Origin: Tessaracoccus sp. MC1865
GTDB taxonomy: Bacteria; Actinomycetota; Actinomycetes; Propionibacteriales; Propionibacteriaceae
Direction of reading: 5' to 3'
Length of the DNA stretch: 64,000 nt
Assembly (NCBI RefSeq): GCF_017815535.1
Contig: NZ_CP072596.1
Location: forward strand, 2,449,614 to 2,513,613
Every line of letters begins with the position of its first letter. Within the stretch, counting starts at the first letter, position 1. A program made the position numbers and the translations under genes. Positions 20,395-29,319 of the stretch are shown here, piece by piece. The notes under the pieces were generated by a model. It was not told the origin of the DNA, ran no database searches, and worked only from the letters and a program-made list of their open reading frames with translations.

Positions 20395-20400
20395 TAGAGT
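20395..20400 (+). promoter_or_regulatory. -10 box of a probable leaderless promoter (sixA)
   Basis: TAGAGT followed by exactly 6 nt and the ATG at 20407, with no Shine-Dalgarno. Confidence 0.5.
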
Positions 20401-20406
20401 GGCCGG

Positions 20407-20895
20407 ATGAGACGACTGGTCCTGATGCGGCACGCCCACACCGAGCCCACCAACGTCCACGGCGACAAGGCCAGGCGCCTGACCCCGCGCGGCATCCAAC
20501 AGGCGCAGGAGGCGGGCGTCGAACTGCGTGCCCTCGGCGTCGACCACGCGCTGGTCTCGGCCGCGGAGCGCACCCGTCAGACCTTCGCGGCACTCGGCCT
20601 GGACGTCCCGGCCGAGTTCCAGGACGCCCTCTACCACCAGGGCACCGAGACGATCATCCAACGGATCTCCGAGACCGACGACGACGTGCAGGCGCTCCTG
20701 GTGGTCGGCCACGCCCCCACCATCCCCAGCCTCGTGGCCGAGCTGGCCTATGCCAGCAACCGGGCGGCCGCCGACGACGCCCAGTGCCACTTCCCCACCT
20801 CCTCCTACTCCGCGTTCTCCTTCGACGGGAGCTGGGCGGAGCTCGCCGACGGCGACTTCGGCCACGTGCGGCTCGATCACCTCGAGCGCCGCTGA
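20407..20895 (+). CDS. SixA-like histidine phosphatase
   Basis: 162-residue member of the histidine phosphatase (phosphoglycerate mutase-like) superfamily. The catalytic RHA motif is LMRHAH (Arg8, His9), the second Arg is in SAAERTRQT and the second catalytic His in VVGHAPT (His102). The compact size and absence of cap insertions fit SixA-type phosphohistidine phosphatases, which in E. coli act on PTS/ArcB phosphohistidines. Substrate here is not known. It appears to be transcribed alone, from a leaderless promoter. Confidence 0.85.
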   Translation: MRRLVLMRHAHTEPTNVHGDKARRLTPRGIQQAQEAGVELRALGVDHALVSAAERTRQTFAALGLDVPAEFQDALYHQGTETIIQRISETDDDVQALLVVGHAPTIPSLVAELAYASNRAAADDAQCHFPTSSYSAFSFDGSWAELADGDFGHVRLDHLERR

Positions 20896-21003
20896 TGGAA
20901 TGACGAGAGCGCGAAGAATTGGTCCCAACTGGCCGCGCTGAGCTCCCCGCACCGGACGCAGCAGGATCTCAGATGCTGGCCCTGGGTGAGCAGTTTGAGC
21001 CAG

Positions 21004-22008
21004 CTACTTGAAACGGACCATGTTATTCAGGAGCTCTTTGCTGACCCACACGTAGCCACCGTCACGCCGTTCAACAACTGACGCAGTGACATACGTCCTG
21101 CATCCCCCGCGACCTGTAGCGGGGGTATCGCACTCAGTACGCCACTTACGCCCATCGGTGCCGTACCAGGTGGCGGCGCCTTGGAATACTCCATAGCCAC
21201 CAAGCGGATTGCTGGTCCAGATCGCCCGGTCGGTGGCCCTGTAGGTGAGGTTGTTGAAGGCCCAACCGTTCACTTGTCGGAACTGACCATTCTCATACTC
21301 CACGACCGTTGCCTGGATTTCAGTTCGGCATCGCTGCGTGTTCGAGTACGGCTGACACGCGGTTCGCCACATCCGACCGTTGATCGCGTGGAACCCCTCG
21401 ATCACATAGACGTCAGTGGGCCCGTCGCCGACAGATGGAGGCGTTGCGAGGGAGGCGCATTGTCCTATCGCCTTTCCCGATACGATATTCATCTCAGCCG
21501 CTTCCGGCGCCGGCGCGTTACGTTCACAAACTAAGTTGCCGCCAATTACATTCCCTGGGACGCCAGTTTCTTGGGCCACACTGTCTGCAACAGCGACGGA
21601 CCCCGTTATCAGCGAAGCCCCGACGATCAGAAACTGTCCACGGCTGCCAGTGACGCTCACCCCACCCTCGACGGTGGAGTCATAAAGAGTGAACATCATT
21701 CGGTTCTCGGTATCTACGACGTCCCCGCCGATACGAACGCTGCGAAATTCCATCCTTTTGGCACGCTCGGAAGTCACGTCACCTGTGACAAACCCTCCAT
21801 CTAACAGGAGCGATCCGCTGTCCATGACGTGGATATTCCCATCAACCCTGCCCGCAATGGCGCATTCAGCGCCTCGCGGAACAACGACGTCGCCCGCGAT
21901 GTTCTCACGGATAGATCCACGGCATTCGGTGAGCGCCTGCGCTGAAAGTGGCGCCGTAGCACTCATGCCTGTAGCCAGTGCAACTGCCAGTAGGACAAGT
22001 CTCTTCAT
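21004..22008 (-). CDS. Secreted protein: beta-helix-like N-terminus plus Cys/Trp repeat module
   Basis: 334 residues with a signal peptide (MKRLVLLAVALATG..., cleavage likely after SAQA near residue 25). Residues 28-170 contain repeated GDV/GxV strands (GDVVVPRGAE, GRVDGNIHV, GGDVV, GGVSVTG, GSVAV, GGNLV) like bactofilin/polymer-forming beta-helices. Residues about 195-334 form two copies of a Trp/Cys module: GRMWRTACQPYSNTQRCRTEI plus GWAFNNLTYR, then GRKWRTECDTPATGRGGCRTY plus LLNNMVRF. The same module occurs in the secreted LRR protein at 60.9-62.1 kb. G+C is visibly lower than the neighbours. Function unknown, extracellular. Confidence 0.75.
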   Translation of the reverse strand: MKRLVLLAVALATGMSATAPLSAQALTECRGSIRENIAGDVVVPRGAECAIAGRVDGNIHVMDSGSLLLDGGFVTGDVTSERAKRMEFRSVRIGGDVVDTENRMMFTLYDSTVEGGVSVTGSRGQFLIVGASLITGSVAVADSVAQETGVPGNVIGGNLVCERNAPAPEAAEMNIVSGKAIGQCASLATPPSVGDGPTDVYVIEGFHAINGRMWRTACQPYSNTQRCRTEIQATVVEYENGQFRQVNGWAFNNLTYRATDRAIWTSNPLGGYGVFQGAATWYGTDGRKWRTECDTPATGRGGCRTYVTASVVERRDGGYVWVSKELLNNMVRFK

Positions 22009-22311
22009 GTTGCGCCCCCCACGGCCGCGGACTCAGGACCACCCGATCGAGCGGTCGGCTCGAGCGTAGCATCGGACGTCTTGACAGAGGGATGGATACT
22101 CCGCATCTAGCTTTCGTTGGCACCCCACTGGCACGGATGAATCCGCGAACGATCGGAGGGCGCGGGCACCTCAGGTGCGCCCTGTTGCGACGGCGTTAAC
22201 GCGGTCGCAATAGCCGCGACCCCAGGTTGAAACCCTGGGCCCGGATCGCTAACGCGTTCGTTACCCTGCGGTGCCCACAGCCGAAATGTGCCGCCACGAG
22301 GATTCGTTGAC
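22009..22311. promoter_or_regulatory. Intergenic region upstream of amt with palindromes
   Basis: A 303-bp gap between the divergent secreted-protein gene and amt. It contains a perfect palindrome GCGTTAACGC (22193-22202), an inverted repeat TAACG-N4-CGTTA (22250-22263) and a small stem CCCAGG/CCTGGG around 22221-22239. The two TAACG-containing sites resemble each other and lie 50-120 bp before the amt start, where a nitrogen regulator (GlnR- or AmtR-type) would be expected to bind. No ORF of note is seen here. Confidence 0.4.
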
Positions 22312-23639
<1,328 letters not shown>

Positions 23640-23643
<4 letters not shown>

Positions 23644-23978
23644 GGCTCGTCACCGCCATCGTCCAGCCCACCATGCTCACCGCCGTCCAGATCGCCCTGG
23701 CGCACCACGGCGTCGCCGGGATGACCGTCACCGAATGCTCGGGCTACGCCCGGCAGCGTGGGCACAAAGAGTTCTACCGCGGCGCGGAGTACACGATCGA
23801 CTTCATCACCAAGGTGAAGATCGAGGTGCTCGTCGAGGACGCCGAGGCCGAGGCGGTGATCGGGGTGATCACCGAATCCGCCCGCACCGGCTCCGTCGGC
23901 GACGGAAAGGTGTGGTCCACCATGGTCGACGAGGTGGTCCGCATCCGCACCGGCGAGAGCGGCGCGGCCGCCGTCTAG
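23640..23978 (+). CDS. glnK: Nitrogen regulatory protein PII (GlnK type)
   Basis: 112-residue trimeric PII signal protein that senses 2-oxoglutarate/ATP/ADP and blocks Amt. The T-loop is intact, FYRGAEYTIDF with Tyr51 at the usual covalent-modification position (adenylylated in Actinobacteria), followed by the B-loop TGSVGDGKVW. The start overlaps the amt stop by 4 bp. No glnD is in the window. Its stop codon shares the CTAG palindrome with the convergent AlkZ-like gene. Confidence 0.96.
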
Positions 23979-25057
23979 CCGGTCACGAAGGGGAACGCGG
24001 CGAACTGCTTCTCGAGCCTGGAGGCCGTCGCCGGCGTGATGTCGGTGAACGCATCGATCTCGAACTGCCGCTTCCCCGGACGACCGCTCCTCGTCCACAC
24101 GCCCACCACCGTGCCGCCGATCACCACCGAACGCCTGAACACCCCGTTGTTGCCGGGGACCAGCCGCTGGTGGTGGTCGGCGGTCATGGCGAACAGGCGG
24201 TCCTGGTAGCCGAGGACGAACTCATCGAAACCGGGCAGCAGCAGCGGCGCTGACGTGGCCCGGCCCAGTTCCCGCGACTCCTCCAGGAGCCCAGGACGCC
24301 AGTAGCTGGGCTCCTCCGCCCCGTCGGTCTCGAACTCGCCGACGATGAGCGCCAGGCCCCGCCGGATCTGGGCCAGCGTCAACTTGGTCCACCACGCGAA
24401 GTCGCGCACCGTGGCCGGCCCGTGGGTGGTGAGGTAGCGGCGCAGGAATTCTGCGGTGGCCGCGTCGTGGTCGCCGTTGAAGCGGCCCTCCAGATCTGTG
24501 CCCCGCGGCAGCCAGGCGTCGGCCAACACCACGTCCTGCTCCGTGCCGTTCCACGGCCCGTAGACGACTGTCCCCTCGGCGATGAGGTGGAACAACAGGT
24601 GGTACCCGCGCCCCCCTTTGGTGCGCAGGCCGTGCTCATCCCAGAGCTCGAACAACTCCGCCCGGGAGAAGGGCTCCCCCAGCAACCCGACGGCGAGGTC
24701 GCGCGCACGGCCCAGCTGCTGCTGGTCCAGTTCGAGCTGCTGCTTGCGCCTGTCCGCCGCCCGGATGGAGGGCCACGAGCACAGTTGAGTGATCCAGGCC
24801 GCGTCCGCCGCGGGCATCAGGAACACCGTGCCGCGCATGGGGTAACCCCGCACGATCCGGGCCTCGTTGAGGGCTGTTAGCACGTCGTCGACCGAGTTCG
24901 ACGGGGTGCGCAGCGCCGCCGACGCCAGCACGCCCGGCAGGTCCTGGCCCTGCATGGCGCCGAACGCGGTGAGGGCATCAACCGGGGACGGGTAGGGACG
25001 GGTGATCAGCCCCTGGGCGACAAGGCGGCTTCTGCCGAGCGTGGATGCCATGCGCAC
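23975..25057 (-). CDS. AlkZ-like winged-helix DNA glycosylase family protein (HTH_42)
   Basis: 360 residues of the AlkZ/YcaQ superfamily, built of tandem winged helices. The catalytic region reads AFGAMQGQDLPG, i.e. a QxQ motif at residues 36-38, like the AlkZ-like (AZL) group of crosslink-repair glycosylases rather than YcaQ, which uses QxD. Other family stretches are the FLMPAADAAWIT region, SRAELFELWDEHGL and LLLPGFDEFVLGYQDR. The role inferred is excision of bulky or crosslinked alkyl adducts. GTG 25057 or ATG 25051 may be the start. No biosynthetic cluster is adjacent, so a housekeeping or resistance role is open. Confidence 0.75.
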   Translation of the reverse strand: MRMASTLGRSRLVAQGLITRPYPSPVDALTAFGAMQGQDLPGVLASAALRTPSNSVDDVLTALNEARIVRGYPMRGTVFLMPAADAAWITQLCSWPSIRAADRRKQQLELDQQQLGRARDLAVGLLGEPFSRAELFELWDEHGLRTKGGRGYHLLFHLIAEGTVVYGPWNGTEQDVVLADAWLPRGTDLEGRFNGDHDAATAEFLRRYLTTHGPATVRDFAWWTKLTLAQIRRGLALIVGEFETDGAEEPSYWRPGLLEESRELGRATSAPLLLPGFDEFVLGYQDRLFAMTADHHQRLVPGNNGVFRRSVVIGGTVVGVWTRSGRPGKRQFEIDAFTDITPATASRLEKQFAAFPFVTG

Positions 25058-25081
25058 CAGTATTCCCGGTGGCGGGGACAG

Positions 25082-26431
25082 TCAGGCCAGGTTGCGTGCC
25101 ACCACAGCGGCGACCTCGCGGCCGCTGCGCACCGCACCCTCCATGTAGCCGTTGAAGCGGGTGGAGTACTCCGCGCCCGCCCAGTGCAGCACGCCGTCGG
25201 GTTCTGCCAGCACCGGCCCGTTGGTGGTCCAGACGCCGGGCGAGAAGTGGGCACCGTGGCAACCGCCGGTGAACTTCTCTGTGGCCCAGTCGCGCTCGAT
25301 GTAGGTGAGCGGCTCTGCCGCCTCCTGCCCAAAGCTGCGCACCACGGACTCCGTGAAGGCGCGCTCACGCAGGGTGATGGAACGACGCGACAGCGAATCC
25401 GCGTCTGCGCCCTCGAAGAAGCCCATGAGATGCCCCTTGGAGGCGCCCACGGCCGTCGTGTCGAAGGTGACGCGGACGGCGCCCTCATCGGCGGAGGACT
25501 GCCCGCTGAGGCCGCGTTCGCGCCAGAAGGGGGTGTCGTAGATCAGGAAGGCCTTGATCACGTTGCCCGGAGCGACCTTGTCGGCCGCTTCGCCGCGCCA
25601 CGCCGGCAGCGGCGGCTCATGCTCGAGCGACATCGCGAGACGGGGAGGCAGGGTGGAGATGACCTGCTTGGCCTCGATGACCTCACCGTCGGCGAGGTGG
25701 AGGGTGGCGGAGAGGGGGCCGTGCTCCACCTTCACCACTTCGGCGCCCAGCCGGACGACGTCACCGAGCCTGGCGGCGAGGGCCTCAGCCACCGTCGCCA
25801 TGCCGCCCTGGACGCGACGCTGGTGGAGGCCACCGTTGCTGGCGAGCATGGTTTCGAGGTCCGGGCCGGAGTTGACCTGGATGAGGCCCTCCAGCAGCGT
25901 GCAGTCCTTCGGCATGGGGCCGAACGCGGCGGAGTAGACCTCCGAGAAGCGACGCTGCGCTCCCTGCGTGCGCAGGTTGGTGGTGATCCAGCGACGGAGG
26001 GCCTGGTTCAGCCAGGCGTCGTTGGCCTTGCGCCAGGCGTTGTCGGAACGGAAACGCTCGGCGAGGCGGCGCAGGCGCAGCAGGCCCTGCCCCAGGTCTG
26101 AGACCTCGAACGGAGTGAGGGCCGGTTCGTCCTCCGACGACGGCACGGCCAGCGCCTGCCCGCGGAGACGGATGATGAGATTGCCCTCGGCGGGCAGCCC
26201 GATGACCTCGAGGCCGAGGTCGTCGATGATCTCGAGGAGCGAGTCGAATCCGGGGCCGATCCACTGGCCACCCAGTTCGACGTAGCTCCCATCGGGGAGG
26301 GTCTTGTTCTCCACGCGCCCGCCGACGCGGTTGCGAGCCTCGAGCACGGTGACACTCAGCCCTCGATCCACAAGATGCTGTGCGGCCACCAGCCCTGCAA
26401 GGCCAGCCCCGATGATGGCGCAGTCGAACAC
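25082..26431 (-). CDS. Flavin monoamine oxidase family protein
   Basis: 449-residue FAD-dependent amine oxidase. The N-terminal Rossmann fold is IIGAGLAGLVAA (GxGxxG, residues 6-17) with the acidic end VLEARNRVGGR, and the C-terminal FAD-contact region is LHWAGAEYSTRFNGYMEGAVRSG. ELGGQWIGPG near residue 53 is typical of the MAO/putrescine oxidase group. The likely substrate is a mono- or polyamine, released as an aldehyde and hydrogen peroxide; it cannot be specified further. GTG 26431 is preceded by GAGGAGG. No signal peptide, so cytoplasmic. Confidence 0.9.
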   Translation of the reverse strand: MFDCAIIGAGLAGLVAAQHLVDRGLSVTVLEARNRVGGRVENKTLPDGSYVELGGQWIGPGFDSLLEIIDDLGLEVIGLPAEGNLIIRLRGQALAVPSSEDEPALTPFEVSDLGQGLLRLRRLAERFRSDNAWRKANDAWLNQALRRWITTNLRTQGAQRRFSEVYSAAFGPMPKDCTLLEGLIQVNSGPDLETMLASNGGLHQRRVQGGMATVAEALAARLGDVVRLGAEVVKVEHGPLSATLHLADGEVIEAKQVISTLPPRLAMSLEHEPPLPAWRGEAADKVAPGNVIKAFLIYDTPFWRERGLSGQSSADEGAVRVTFDTTAVGASKGHLMGFFEGADADSLSRRSITLRERAFTESVVRSFGQEAAEPLTYIERDWATEKFTGGCHGAHFSPGVWTTNGPVLAEPDGVLHWAGAEYSTRFNGYMEGAVRSGREVAAVVARNLA

Positions 26432-26570
26432 GAGTTTCCTCCTCTACCGGACGTCTCGGGCTCGTTCCCGAAACGCAGACACCAGACTACAAGGCGACCG
26501 GTGGCCCGATCCTCCTGGGTCGGCCATGGGACTTCGCTCACCCCCACCGACGCGTCGCGCCACAAAGGCT

Positions 26571-26599
26571 CAGGCCCCCGGTCGGGGACCGGGGGCCTG
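26571..26599 (-). terminator. Terminator hairpin after tRNA-Thr
   Basis: Perfect 13-bp stem (CAGGCCCCCGGTC and its complement) with a GGG loop, immediately downstream of the minus-strand tRNA; TTTG follows the stem on that strand. Confidence 0.75.
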
Positions 26600-26601
26600 G
26601 T

Positions 26602-26677
26602 TGGAGCCGCCCACGGGAATCGAACCCGTGACCTACGCTTTACGAGAGCGTCGCTCTACCGACTGAGCTAGGGCGGC
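26602..26677 (-). tRNA. tRNA-Thr (anticodon CGU)
   Basis: Cloverleaf read on the minus strand: acceptor GCCGCCC/GGGCGGC, D-arm with AGCTCAGTCGGTAGAGC, anticodon stem ACGCT/AGCGT around loop CTCGTAA (anticodon CGT), T-loop GTTCGATTCCC, and an encoded 3' CCA. A strong terminator follows. No integrase or repeat of the tRNA end was found. Confidence 0.95.
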
Positions 26678-26723
26678 AGCAAGACGGAACTATACAGAAC
26701 CACGGGCACCTTGTGCCAACCGG

Positions 26724-28379
26724 CTAGGAGCAGCGCGTCCCCTCGTCCGGGACCACCCCGTCGTACAGGAACTCGTTGACCGCATCGCGGATGCAGGTGT
26801 TGTCGCCGGTGACCGCACCGTGACCGGCACCCTCGAGCGTGAGCAGCGCGCCCGACTCCAGTTGCTCGGCCATGGACACGGCCTGTTCATACGGCGTGGC
26901 CGAGTCGCCCGTCGTGCCCACCACGAGAATGGGGGGCGCGCCCGGGCCGGTGATCTCCAGTTGCGGAGCCGAGCCCGCCGTCCAGAACTCGCAGGCGTAC
27001 GACGTGCCCATGTTCGGCGCCATCACCGGCGCGACGGAGAAGGTCTCCTTCCACGCGGGGAGCACTGCGGCGGCGCCCTCATCCACCCCGTCGACGCAGC
27101 CCATCGCGGGGAAGGCGTACAGCGGGGTGCCGTAGCTGTCCGGCGCGCGGCCGTTGTACAGGTCCGCCAACATGAGCAGCGACTCGCCATCGCCGGCGAT
27201 GGCCTCTCCGATGTACTGCGCCAGGGAGCGGTAGGCCTGGTCGTCCTCGTACAGCAGCACCGCGATGCCCAGCGCCGCCAGCGTCTGCGTCAACTGCCTC
27301 CCGTTGACCTCCAGGGGCCTCTGGTCCAGACGGGTCAACATGCTCTCGATGTCGGCCCGGATGGCGCCGGCGTCGTCGCCCAGATCACAGAGGTCTGAGC
27401 CGGCGCACCAGTCGATGAAGTTGTTCAGGGCAAGTTCGAACCCGGCCACCTGGGGCGTGGGTTCGCGATCCGTGATCTCGACGGCGGCGTCGAGCACCAG
27501 CCGACCGGTGGTGTCCGGGAACAACTGGGCGTACATGGCTCCCACGTAGGTGCCGTAGGACACGCCCAGGTAGTTCAGCTTGGGCGCGCCGGAGAGGTGG
27601 CGGAGCAGGTCGAGGTCGCGCACCACGTCGATGGTGGTGAGGTGGTCGAGCAACTTCCCGGAACCGTCGCGGCACTGCTGCGCGAAGTCGATGGAGCCCT
27701 GGCGCAGCGCCTTGTCCTCCGCGGTGTCATCGGGGCTGCCGTCGAGCAGCACCATCTGCTCGGTCTCCTTGAACGTGCCGCACACCACGTGCGTCGACCC
27801 GCCGGTGCCGCGCGGATCCCAGCCGTAGGTGTCGAAGTTCTGCCAGCGGCCGGCCAGCCCGATCGCCATGTCCTGGCCACCGAACCCCGGCCCGCCCGGG
27901 TTGACGAACAGCGGGCCACGCGAGGAGTCCCCGCCGGGCACCCTCGTCATCGCGAGTTCGATCGCGTCGCCTTCGGGGTCCTCCCAGTCGAGGGGGGCCA
28001 GCACGGTGGCGCACTGGGCGCGGCCGCCCTCGCCGCATTCCTCCCACTCGACCGTCTGGGTGGCGTACTCGCCGTAGCCGCCCAGCCCGTCCAGGAAGTC
28101 GACGCTGGGCTGGCCCTCGGCCTGGTAGTCGAGTTGCCGATCCGCGTTCGCGTTGTCCACCGGGGGCATCGTGGGCTGCTCGGAGATGGCCTTCTCCGGA
28201 ACTCCCGGCATCCGGGAACCGGAGGGCACCGGCGACGGCGTCACGGTGCCTGGCCTGGTGGGTGAGGCGGGCGTGTCGCGGCTGCGGCCGCCGACCATGC
28301 CGCCGAGGAACAGGGCACCGACGAGGGCCAGCGCGATCATCGCCAGGATCATCTGGGCGACCTTGACCGACCTACTCAT
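26724..28379 (-). CDS. Membrane-anchored alpha/beta hydrolase, tripeptidyl aminopeptidase (TAP) family
   Basis: 551 residues from ATG 28379 (GAAAGG upstream; overlaps the RicT stop by 8 bp). An N-terminal TM/signal segment (MILAMIALALVGALFLGGM) and a Pro/Thr-rich linker export it. The catalytic fold shows the oxyanion motif FVNPGGPGFGG, the nucleophile elbow GVSYGTYVG, and the C-terminal TAP-like domain with VVGTTGDSATPYE (Asp) and EGAGHGAVTG (His). Family members are secreted exopeptidases or proteases such as SlpD/Tap and mycobacterial CaeA. Substrate not determinable. Confidence 0.87.
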   Translation of the reverse strand: MSRSVKVAQMILAMIALALVGALFLGGMVGGRSRDTPASPTRPGTVTPSPVPSGSRMPGVPEKAISEQPTMPPVDNANADRQLDYQAEGQPSVDFLDGLGGYGEYATQTVEWEECGEGGRAQCATVLAPLDWEDPEGDAIELAMTRVPGGDSSRGPLFVNPGGPGFGGQDMAIGLAGRWQNFDTYGWDPRGTGGSTHVVCGTFKETEQMVLLDGSPDDTAEDKALRQGSIDFAQQCRDGSGKLLDHLTTIDVVRDLDLLRHLSGAPKLNYLGVSYGTYVGAMYAQLFPDTTGRLVLDAAVEITDREPTPQVAGFELALNNFIDWCAGSDLCDLGDDAGAIRADIESMLTRLDQRPLEVNGRQLTQTLAALGIAVLLYEDDQAYRSLAQYIGEAIAGDGESLLMLADLYNGRAPDSYGTPLYAFPAMGCVDGVDEGAAAVLPAWKETFSVAPVMAPNMGTSYACEFWTAGSAPQLEITGPGAPPILVVGTTGDSATPYEQAVSMAEQLESGALLTLEGAGHGAVTGDNTCIRDAVNEFLYDGVVPDEGTRCS

Positions 28380-29223
28380 CAACAACCTTTCCCGCCACGC
28401 GTTCCCTACGCGCCCGCGCCGTCGAACATACCGACTCCAGCGGACAGCGCACGACCTCGCCCGTGGGCCGACGCACCGTCACGGCGTTGGACGGCACGTC
28501 GTGTCCCACCACGACGCCGCCTGCTCCGTCGTCCGTGGTCACCTGGTCGCCGATCGACGGGGCCTTCCGCAGGAAATCCACGTACAGCGGATGCTCATAC
28601 TTCAAACAGCACAGCAGCCGCCCGCACGCGCCGGAGATCTGCAGCGGGTTCGCCGGCAGCCCCTGCAGCTTCGCCAGCCGCATCGAGACCGGCTCGAAGT
28701 CCTCCAGGAAGGTGGCGCAGCAGAGGTCGCGGCCGCACTGGCCGATGCCGCCCAACACCCTGGCGGCGTCGCGTGAGCCGATCTGCCGCAGATCTATCCG
28801 GGCGTCCAGCGCCCGGGCGAGGTCGCCCAGCAGTTGGCGGAAATCCACCCGGTGCGGGGCGGTGTAGTAGATCGCGACGACGCGGTCATACTCGGCCGAA
28901 CGGTCGAGGAAGTCGATGCCGACCACCTTCATCGGCAGCCGCCGCTTGGCGATCAACTCACGGGCCACCGTGTTCGCGTTGGCGCGGAGCAGTCGGTTGC
29001 GCTCGTCGCGCTCCATGTCCGCTTTCGACGCCGGGCCTGCGCAGCGCGGGAGGTCACCGTCGGCGAACTCCACGTCTTCAGGTGCCCACACGCACTGGGC
29101 CACCTCCACACCGTCGGCAGTGGGGTACCGGACCCAGTCGCCGACCGTGTAGTCGCGCTCTCCTGGGTCCAGGTAATGCAGTTGGCCGTGGCGCTCGAAC
29201 GCCACCGCCATCACCCGTGTCAT
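28372..29223 (-). CDS. RicT/YaaT-like PSP1-domain protein
   Basis: 283 residues. The PSP1 C-terminal domain is recognisable from VVGIDFLDRSAEYDRVVAIYY through DARIDLRQIGSRDAARVLGG, and the cysteine cluster GQCGRDLCCATFL with SGACGRLLCCLKYEH marks the RicT (YaaT) group, which in Bacillus forms an Fe-S-containing complex with RicA/RicF that affects RNA processing and phosphorelay. RicA/RicF homologues were not seen here. The Met at 29223 is chosen because TAGGCT (29230-29235) lies exactly 6 nt upstream; ATG 29229 is the alternative. Upstream of the TAP-like gene and overlapping it. Confidence 0.82.
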   Translation of the reverse strand: MTRVMAVAFERHGQLHYLDPGERDYTVGDWVRYPTADGVEVAQCVWAPEDVEFADGDLPRCAGPASKADMERDERNRLLRANANTVARELIAKRRLPMKVVGIDFLDRSAEYDRVVAIYYTAPHRVDFRQLLGDLARALDARIDLRQIGSRDAARVLGGIGQCGRDLCCATFLEDFEPVSMRLAKLQGLPANPLQISGACGRLLCCLKYEHPLYVDFLRKAPSIGDQVTTDDGAGGVVVGHDVPSNAVTVRRPTGEVVRCPLESVCSTARARRERVAGKVVDE

Positions 29224-29229
29224 GCGCAT

Positions 29230-29235
29230 AGCCTA
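29230..29235 (-). promoter_or_regulatory. -10 box of a probable leaderless promoter (ricT-like)
   Basis: TAGGCT on the minus strand, 6 nt before ATG 29223; no ribosome-binding site. Confidence 0.45.
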
Positions 29236-29263
29236 ACCAACGGCTCAATCCGCCGGAACGGGG

Positions 29264-29295
29264 GCGTCCCCGCGAGGAGGACCTCGCGGGGACGC
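29264..29295 (-). terminator. Terminator hairpin after the DoxX-like gene
   Basis: Perfect 14-bp stem GCGTCCCCGCGAGG with its complement and a 4-nt loop, 25 bp after the stop codon of the minus-strand gene. Confidence 0.75.
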
Positions 29296-29319
29296 TGACA
29301 GTGTCAGGCGGTCAGTGCG

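Noticed and set aside
26602-26677. tRNA-Thr as a possible integration site
   Set aside because: No integrase, no direct repeat of the tRNA 3' end and no compositional break next to it.
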